From an uncultured bacterium (GTDB taxonomy: Bacteria; Bacteroidota; Bacteroidia; Bacteroidales; Bacteroidaceae), in NCBI GenBank assembly GCA_905215575.1, contig CAJMQV010000049.1, forward strand, positions 1-12,034: DNA of 12,034 nucleotides. The letters are read 5' to 3'. Within the stretch, counting starts at the first letter, position 1; the number at the start of each line of letters is the position of its first letter. This document shows positions 6,814 through 12,034 of this stretch, piece after piece. The translations under genes and the position numbers were made by a program. The notes below the pieces were generated by a model, which did not search any database, was not told the origin of the DNA, and saw only the letters and a program-made list of their open reading frames with translations.

Positions 6814-9800
6814 ATGAAAAACAGTAAATATGCATTCTTTTTGTTTGGTTTGTTTTTTCCGTTTTATGTGGAAGGCAAGGTGACAGATTTGTTGCCACGC
6901 CCTCAGCAAATTGAAATGTCTGCAGAAGATGAGTCATTTCTTCTGCATCGGTCTGTTGCATTGGAAGATCCTACGGACTGTGGGCTGTTGAAGCTGTTTC
7001 TGCAACAACATCAGTGTACTTTAGATGATGGGGCAGAGGCACGTATCCAGGTGGAACTTTGTACGGAAATTCCAGGAAGTTATGATTATCTGCTTCCGGG
7101 TTTTGAGAGCGAAGTTTATCAAATCAAGATAGAAAAGAACCTTGTTTCTATAAAGGCTCTGTCAGAAGTGGGAGTGATTCGTGCCGTGCAGACTCTGCAA
7201 CAGATGGCAGAAGGTTATGATTCTGCAACTCCTGCTTTGGAGTCGCTTACTATAACTGACTGGCCGGCTTTCAAACTTCGTGGACTGATGCATGATGTGG
7301 GTCGTTCATTTGTCAGTATAGAAGAACTGAAAAAAGAGATTGATTTGCTTTCCCGTTTTAAAATCAATGTGTTTCACTGGCATTTGACAGAAAAGTTGGC
7401 CTGGCGGTTTGAAGTGAAGGCCTATCCGCAACTCACGGCTTCCGAGAATATGGTCCGTTATCCGGGATGTTATTACACTCAGGAAGAATGTCGCGAACTG
7501 CAAGATTATGCGGCAGAACGAGGTGTAACAGTAATTCCGGAAATAGATATGCCGGGACATAGCGATGCTTTCCGCAAGGCTATGGGGTTTGATATGCAGA
7601 CTGATGAGGGAGTTGCCGCATTGAAAAATATTCTTGATGAGGTGATCCGTACTTTTTCTAAGGCACTCTATATTCATATTGGAGGTGATGAAGTAAGAAT
7701 CACTTATCCGAATTTCTTGGAAACGATGGCAGCCTATGTCAGGGGACAGGGACGGAAGGTCGTTGTCTGGAATCGTCTGGTTTCCGGTCCTCCGACTACG
7801 GCGGTGGCGGATATGACGCAAATGTGGGCCAGTTCCGGCCAGAAGGTTTCCGGTATTCCGAATATTGACTGTCGCTATAATTACATCAATCATTTTGATG
7901 TATATGCCGATGTTGTCGGTATTTATAAAAGCAATATTTATTATGAAGAGAAAGGAAATGAGGATATCGCCGGAACAATTACAGCTATATGGAACGATAC
8001 CAAGACAGAAACTCAGGAAGATATCGTGCGCCAGAACAACTTATACGCCAACGCACTGGCTACGGCGGAAAGAGCTTGGATTGGTGGTGGAAAACAGTAT
8101 ATCGAGACTGGGGGAACTTCTTTACCTTCGTCTGGTGAAGAATATGAGGAATTTGCTGATTGGGAGCGGCGTTTTCTCTTCCATAAGAATCATTCTTTGA
8201 AAGACGAGCCGATTCCTTATGTACGTCAATGTAATGTGAAGTGGCGGATTACTGACCCATTTCCGAACGAAGGGGACCCTCAAAAGGTTTTGCCGCCTGA
8301 AACGGATGACTGTGATCTGTTACCTATTTCCTTTGATTATGACGGTAAGAAGTATTTTTCATCTGTGGCAACCGGTGCCGGTATTTATCTGAAGCATATC
8401 TGGCATCCGCGTGTACCTTCTTTCTATTCATCTCCGGATAACGGACTGACGGCTTATGCTTGGACTTATGTTTATTCTCCCGTAGAGCAACAGGTCGGTG
8501 CACAGGTGGAGTTTTATACTTATAGTCGCTCTGGTAATGAGAAAGCTCCGGAAAAGGGATGTTGGGATCGCAGAGGGTCGCGTCTTTGGGTGAATGATCA
8601 GGAGATTGCCGCTCCGGAATGGAAACAGCCGGGAAAGAATATTTTGCAGGATCATGCCACAGAGGGACTTACTAATGAAAACTTTACAGCACGTCCGCCT
8701 GTTTCTCTAACCTTGAAACAAGGATGGAACAAGATTTTTATGAAATTGCCACATGCCAGCAATGGTGGTACAGGAAGGGACAAATGGCAGTTTACTTTCG
8801 TGATTACCGATCCGGAAGGTAAGAATGCCGTAGACGGATTGATTTATTCGCCTTCCAAATCCATGGATGACAGTTCTCAGGAACTTGCCGTCTATGTGGA
8901 TTCTTTGTTTCGTTATGTCACTGAGAATTTCAGAACAGAAGTAGGATACTATGATGAGGCTTTGGCCAGACCTCTTAAATCAAAGTTGGAAGAAGTATAT
9001 GCTTCCTTGGGAGAATCTATGTCCGAGGCCGAGCGCATGGAGCAGAAAGAGGATTTACAGAATCTGCTGGGCTCTCTGAAAAATCAGATGCAGCAAGCTG
9101 AAATCAATCAGCCGGTAGCTTCTACTGATGTTGAAGAGGTCTGGTATGTTTTGAGTACCCCGTTACGTGGAAACCGTTATCCTTCTTCTCAAGGTGCAGG
9201 TAAGGATCTGGTGGGGGAAACAGGAGCCGGAAAGTCGTCTACCTGGAAGTTTGTTTTGCGAAAAGACGGAACCTATAATATCGTGAATGCTGCCGATGGT
9301 GGATTTGTTTCTCCTGTAGCCTCAGAAAATTCGCCTTTAAAGATGTCCGTTACGGAGCCGGATAAGGGGTGGAGTATTTCGGCTTCGGATGAAAAGGGGC
9401 TGGTTATCTTGACTTCCGGTACTGTTCAATGGAATCAGACCAATAATGCTCAGCAAGGATATAAAATCTTCAATTGGGGAGGCGGACAAAATATAACGGA
9501 CACGGGATGCAAATATAAGGTAGAGCGGACCAGTTTGCCGGCTGCTCCGAAAACAAGTTCAGATAAGGTGTTCTATTGGTATAAGATTTCTACTCCGCTT
9601 CGGGATAATCTGTTTGTTACGTCAAAAGGAGATAATAATTCCTTGATCGGAGCGCAGAATCAGGATTCCGATGCGGTTCTTTGGAAGCTGGTAGAACGTG
9701 AAGATGGGAATCTTAATCTGGTGAACCGACAGGATCAGACATTTATTTCACCTGAAGCACCCAATAATACTCCATTGCATACTGTTACCGAAGAACCGGA

Positions 9801-10143
9801 AAGAGGATGGAAGTTGCAACCGGCAAATACGGAAGGTTATTACATTATAGTCAGTGGAACAAGTCAAATGAACCAGACAAACGGTGGACATGATTATCAG
9901 ATCTATAATTGGGGAGAAGGTAAGAATATCACAGATACCGGATGCCAGTTTGCCTTTACCTTTTGGGGGAAGGAGGAAGGAGAAGCCACTGAGGTTTACA
10001 CGCCGCAATCATCTTTTCCCGATCCTTCCGCTGAAGGAAGATATTTTACGTTAGATGGGCGTGAACTTTTTGAACGCCCCACTCAAAAGGGGATTTATTT
10101 ATTCCTGTCCAGCTCTGAAGTTCGTAAAGTGATGATAAAGTAA
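6814..10143 (+). CDS. Secreted GH20 beta-N-acetylhexosaminidase with C-terminal binding modules
   Basis: This 1109-residue exo-acting enzyme probably removes terminal beta-linked GlcNAc or GalNAc from host glycans. The signal peptide is MKNSKYAFFLFGLFFPFYVEG. Visible order: GH20 N-terminal alpha/beta domain about 22-145; catalytic barrel about 150-425 with R156, HWHLTE near 188-193, PEIDMPGH ending at H249, and the catalytic pair D292-E293 in HIGGDEV; unclassified beta-sandwich about 505-680; helical stretch 689-767; two trefoil-like modules; and a tail, GRELFERPTQKGIYLF, like that of the sialidase. The usual HWHLTDDQGWR is HWHLTEKLAWR here, pointing to a particular subfamily, so linkage preference is uncertain. 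It uses substrate-assisted catalysis as all GH20 enzymes do. It lies 55 nt after the peptide gene in the same direction and probably shares its transcript. Confidence 0.9.
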   Translation: MKNSKYAFFLFGLFFPFYVEGKVTDLLPRPQQIEMSAEDESFLLHRSVALEDPTDCGLLKLFLQQHQCTLDDGAEARIQVELCTEIPGSYDYLLPGFESEVYQIKIEKNLVSIKALSEVGVIRAVQTLQQMAEGYDSATPALESLTITDWPAFKLRGLMHDVGRSFVSIEELKKEIDLLSRFKINVFHWHLTEKLAWRFEVKAYPQLTASENMVRYPGCYYTQEECRELQDYAAERGVTVIPEIDMPGHSDAFRKAMGFDMQTDEGVAALKNILDEVIRTFSKALYIHIGGDEVRITYPNFLETMAAYVRGQGRKVVVWNRLVSGPPTTAVADMTQMWASSGQKVSGIPNIDCRYNYINHFDVYADVVGIYKSNIYYEEKGNEDIAGTITAIWNDTKTETQEDIVRQNNLYANALATAERAWIGGGKQYIETGGTSLPSSGEEYEEFADWERRFLFHKNHSLKDEPIPYVRQCNVKWRITDPFPNEGDPQKVLPPETDDCDLLPISFDYDGKKYFSSVATGAGIYLKHIWHPRVPSFYSSPDNGLTAYAWTYVYSPVEQQVGAQVEFYTYSRSGNEKAPEKGCWDRRGSRLWVNDQEIAAPEWKQPGKNILQDHATEGLTNENFTARPPVSLTLKQGWNKIFMKLPHASNGGTGRDKWQFTFVITDPEGKNAVDGLIYSPSKSMDDSSQELAVYVDSLFRYVTENFRTEVGYYDEALARPLKSKLEEVYASLGESMSEAERMEQKEDLQNLLGSLKNQMQQAEINQPVASTDVEEVWYVLSTPLRGNRYPSSQGAGKDLVGETGAGKSSTWKFVLRKDGTYNIVNAADGGFVSPVASENSPLKMSVTEPDKGWSISASDEKGLVILTSGTVQWNQTNNAQQGYKIFNWGGGQNITDTGCKYKVERTSLPAAPKTSSDKVFYWYKISTPLRDNLFVTSKGDNNSLIGAQNQDSDAVLWKLVEREDGNLNLVNRQDQTFISPEAPNNTPLHTVTEEPERGWKLQPANTEGYYIIVSGTSQMNQTNGGHDYQIYNWGEGKNITDTGCQFAFTFWGKEEGEATEVYTPQSSFPDPSAEGRYFTLDGRELFERPTQKGIYLFLSSSEVRKVMIK
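9136..9528 (+). repeat. Shared trefoil-like module, copy 2 (in the GH20 protein)
   Basis: Residues 775-905 contain EVWYVLSTPLRGNRY, STWKFVLRKDGTYNIVN, TEPDKGW, SGTVQWNQT, FNWGGGQNITDTGC. W777 to C899 spans 122 residues. The lead-in INQPVASTDVEEVWY also matches the sialidase lead-in INQPKVSTAGEEYWY, so the helical linker and the module appear to have moved together. Confidence 0.7.
9568..9963 (+). repeat. Shared trefoil-like module, copy 3 (in the GH20 protein)
   Basis: Residues 919-1050 contain FYWYKISTPLRDNLFVTS, LWKLVEREDGNLNLVN, EEPERGW, SGTSQMNQT, YNWGEGKNITDTGCQF. W922 to C1044 spans 122 residues, exactly as in copy 2. Its opening and its GCQFA ending are closer to copy 1 in the sialidase, including 17 identical bases (9940-9956 with 2555-2571), than to its neighbour. 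Confidence 0.7.
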
Positions 10144-10255
10144 GATTCTGTATATCGCAGTTCTTTTGATCATTACAGGCTTTGCTGAACAAGTTATGGA
10201 CATTTTACCATGTTTTTTCTTGGAAAAATATTAATTTTGTTGCAGATATATTTCT

Positions 10256-10288
10256 TTTGTAGAAAATATACTGTCAGATTTAATTTTA
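10256..10288 (+). promoter_or_regulatory. Possible promoter for the ROK regulator gene
   Basis: TTTG at 10256-10259, a 21-nt gap and TAATTTTA at 10281-10288 match the Bacteroides -33/-7 pattern with one mismatch in the -7 element. It would put the transcript start within about 10 nt of the start codon, which is unusually short, so this is tentative. The 159-nt gap after the GH20 gene leaves room for a separate promoter. Confidence 0.3.
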
Positions 10289-10302
10289 ATGCCCTTTAAA
10301 GG

Positions 10303-11517
10303 ATGTTACTTGATTTATTAAAAGAACAAGAAAACGGAAATAAGAATATCTTGATTAAAAGAAGGATAATCTCTTATTATGCCCATAATAAGACATCAAC
10401 AATTCCCAATCTTGCACGTGAACTGAAGTTGAGTGTTCCTACGGTAACCAAGGCGCTTTTGGAAATGTGTACGGAAGGGTATATTCTGAACTATGGGAAA
10501 GTAGAGACCACTGAAGGACGTCCGCCTACGCTTTACGGACTGAATCCGGATATAGCCTATTTTATAGGAGTTGATGTTCATCTTTTTGAACTGAATATCG
10601 GAATTATGGATCTTTCCGGAGAGCTGAAACAGCTTTCCATGAATTTGCCTTTCCATCTTGAAAATAGTGATATGGCCCAGGACAAAGTCTGTCAATATAT
10701 TGCACATTTTATTCAGAACTCTCATTTAAGTAAGGAAAAGATTCTGAATGTGGGTATCAATATTCCAGGACGGGTAAATCCGATAAGCGGTTATAGCTAC
10801 AGTTGGTTCAACCAGACGGATATTCCTTTGACTAAGTGGTTTTCCGATCAGTTGAAAGTTCCGGTGACGATTGATAATGATACTCGTGCCATGATTTATG
10901 GAGAGCAATTGAACGGGTGTGCCAGAGGGTATGAGAATGTCATTTTTATCAATTTGAGTTGGGGACTTGGCGCCGGATTCATTTTGAATGGTGAAGTATA
11001 TACCGGCAGATCAGGCTTTTCCGGAGAATTGGGGCATTGTAATGTTTTTGATAATGAGATTTTGTGTCATTGCGGTAAGAAAGGCTGTTTGGAGACGGAG
11101 GTTTCCGGTATGGCTTTGCATCGTATGGTTCTGGAAAGTCTTAAAAATGGAAAAGCTTCTATTTTGCAGCAAAAATTTGAATCGAGCCAAGAACTGACAC
11201 TGGCAGATATTATAGAAGCTATCTGCGCAGAAGATCCTTTGTGTCTGGAGCTTTTGGAAGAAATAGCTGTTAAGTTAGGGCGTTATTTATCTGCTCTGTT
11301 GAATCTGTTGAATCCGGAACTGGTGGTAATCGGCGGAACATTGGCTGCTGCCGGTGAGTTTTTGCTGGCTCCGTTGCGAAATTCAGCTCGGAAGAATACA
11401 TTGAGCTTGATCTATCATGATTCAGAAATTGTATTGTCGGATTTGAAAGAGCAGTCTGGTGTTATTGGAGCCTGTACATTGGCTCGAAGAAAGATTTTTG
11501 ATCGCTTTATGGATTGA
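10303..11517 (+). CDS. ROK-family transcriptional repressor (NagC/XylR type)
   Basis: The 404-residue protein has the usual length and layout of ROK repressors. A winged helix occupies residues about 18-75 (IPNLARELKLSVPTVTKALL, then the wing GRPPTLYGLNPD), followed by a sugar-kinase-like ROK domain. The ROK zinc site is complete: H245 in GELGHC, then C255, C257 and C262 in CHCGKKGC. D193 in NDTRA is kept. The ATP-loop DxGxT is replaced by D91-V-H-L-F, so it is likely a regulator without kinase activity. The start is fixed by a TAA six bases upstream in frame; AAAGG abuts the ATG. Its ligand is not readable from sequence, but next to sialidase and hexosaminidase genes an amino sugar or its phosphate is likely, with the palindrome at 463-488 as a possible target. 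Confidence 0.88.
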   Translation: MLLDLLKEQENGNKNILIKRRIISYYAHNKTSTIPNLARELKLSVPTVTKALLEMCTEGYILNYGKVETTEGRPPTLYGLNPDIAYFIGVDVHLFELNIGIMDLSGELKQLSMNLPFHLENSDMAQDKVCQYIAHFIQNSHLSKEKILNVGINIPGRVNPISGYSYSWFNQTDIPLTKWFSDQLKVPVTIDNDTRAMIYGEQLNGCARGYENVIFINLSWGLGAGFILNGEVYTGRSGFSGELGHCNVFDNEILCHCGKKGCLETEVSGMALHRMVLESLKNGKASILQQKFESSQELTLADIIEAICAEDPLCLELLEEIAVKLGRYLSALLNLLNPELVVIGGTLAAAGEFLLAPLRNSARKNTLSLIYHDSEIVLSDLKEQSGVIGACTLARRKIFDRFMD

Positions 11518-11563
11518 TAAGATCGATTCCTCTATAAAATTGGGTAAACTTTAATGATAACAG

Positions 11564-11603
11564 ACTCTCCCAAAGGCTTCTGCCTTTGGGAGAGTTGTTT
11601 TTT
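11564..11603 (+). terminator. Perfect rho-independent terminator between convergent genes
   Basis: ACTCTCCCAAAGGC (11564-11577) and its exact complement (11582-11595) form a 14-bp stem with a TTCT loop, followed by TGTTTTTT (11596-11603). It ends the ROK transcript 46 nt after its stop codon. On the minus strand the hairpin lies just past the stop of the facing gene but lacks a T run, so termination there would be weaker. Confidence 0.9.
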
Positions 11604-11607
11604 GCTG

Positions 11608-12034
11608 TTACTCTGTTTCCTTTTCTTGAATGCGAATATGCACTTCTTTCTTGATATCCGTTTTCTTGATCGGGATGACGATTCCCTGAATTTCTTCCGA
11701 GTACTGGGCACGGATCTTTTTACCGTTTACAGATACTTTTGTTGAGGCTTTCACTCCCGGCAGTTCTATTCTGTAAGCTCTCTGTTTCTCTTGTCCGTCA
11801 TACTTTCCTTGTGTTGAGGCTATTTGAACAGAGGTTTCAGAATCTTTTTTCTGATAGGTAATCGCTGTTGTGGCGTATTGACCTTTCTGATAGTCTAAAG
11901 TAATGCCATCGTCTTCATAAAGCGTATAAGTATTTCGGTCACCGTTCTGTCCCGGATAGCAGCGGATCACCAAGGTGTCGAGCGGGGCAGAAGCCATACT
12001 AGTATATAAGGGCTTTACCGCATCGCCCGGCCTC
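11608..12034 (-). CDS. Partial GH31-type glycosidase, C-terminal end only
   Basis: Only the last 141 residues lie in the window; the start is beyond the right edge and the frame is open to base 12034. The text runs from RPGDAVKPLYTSMASAPLDT through CYPGQNGDRNTYTLYEDDG and DYQKGQYATTAITY to a lysine- and glutamate-rich end. The YPG, TLYEDDG and KGQYATT pattern is typical of the DUF5110-like beta domain that ends many GH31 alpha-glucosidases and alpha-xylosidases. The catalytic barrel is not visible, so substrate and even activity cannot be judged. It converges on the ROK gene across the shared hairpin and is probably independent of the sialic acid genes. The apparent ATG at 11997 is internal, because homologous text continues upstream of it. 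Confidence 0.75.
   Translation of the reverse strand, partial: RPGDAVKPLYTSMASAPLDTLVIRCYPGQNGDRNTYTLYEDDGITLDYQKGQYATTAITYQKKDSETSVQIASTQGKYDGQEKQRAYRIELPGVKASTKVSVNGKKIRAQYSEEIQGIVIPIKKTDIKKEVHIRIQEKETE

Noticed and set aside
7306..7893. 195-codon open frame on the minus strand
   Set aside because: It lies wholly opposite the GH20 catalytic domain, whose motifs are complete in the plus frame. Its translation shows no recognisable domain and it has no promoter or ribosome site of its own.
7865..8200. 111-codon plus-strand frame inside the GH20 gene
   Set aside because: Shifted frame over conserved GH20 sequence; there is no sign of a frameshift, because the GH20 frame is continuous through the region.
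10196..10218. Terminator after the GH20 gene
   Set aside because: ATGG/CCAT with a T6 run gives only about a 4-bp stem, too weak to call.
608..11517. A complete polysaccharide utilisation locus
   Set aside because: No SusC/SusD-like genes, sensor or sialic acid transport or catabolism genes are inside the window; they may lie outside it.

Overview
This window looks like a carbohydrate-foraging locus from a gut-type Bacteroidota (Bacteroides, Phocaeicola or a close relative). The reasons are very large modular secreted glycosidases, C-terminal tails of the Bacteroidales 'GRRVxxPxKGVYVxxNGKKVI' type, AT-rich gene starts mostly without a strong Shine-Dalgarno, and a TAnnTTTG-like promoter element. 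No SusC/SusD pair, rRNA, tRNA, IS element or CRISPR array is visible.

Layout. Bases 1-607 hold no supportable complete gene: a possible tail of an upstream gene, three imperfect 22-nt tandem repeats (129-194), a strong rho-independent terminator (280-328), then a very AT-rich promoter/leader with a 26-bp near-perfect palindrome (463-488). Bases 608-6517 encode a 1969-residue secreted protein. It combines an intact SGNH (GDSL-like) esterase domain, a second SGNH domain whose catalytic residues are all replaced, a beta-trefoil-like module, a CBM40/LamG-like domain, a GH33 sialidase domain with all key residues, and two helix-plus-beta repeats. A 52-residue peptide gene follows at 6600-6758. Bases 6814-10143 encode a secreted GH20 hexosaminidase carrying two more copies of the trefoil-like module found in the sialidase. 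Bases 10303-11517 encode a ROK-family repressor with a winged helix. A perfect 14-bp terminator hairpin (11564-11603) separates it from a convergent minus-strand gene, cut by the window edge, that ends in a GH31-type C-terminal (DUF5110-like) domain.

How the genes fit together (inference). The first polypeptide can remove O-acetyl groups from sialic acid (SGNH) and then release the sialic acid (GH33). The GH20 enzyme would then remove the exposed beta-linked GlcNAc/GalNAc. Together they suit trimming of host mucin or N-glycans at the cell surface or in the periplasm. The ROK protein is the natural candidate to sense a released amino sugar and act at the palindrome upstream of the sialidase. 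The GH31 gene is convergent, beyond a terminator, and probably a separate unit.

Most worth a second look are the esterase-pseudoesterase-sialidase fusion, the trefoil-like module shared by the two enzymes, the small peptide gene between them, and the candidate operator.
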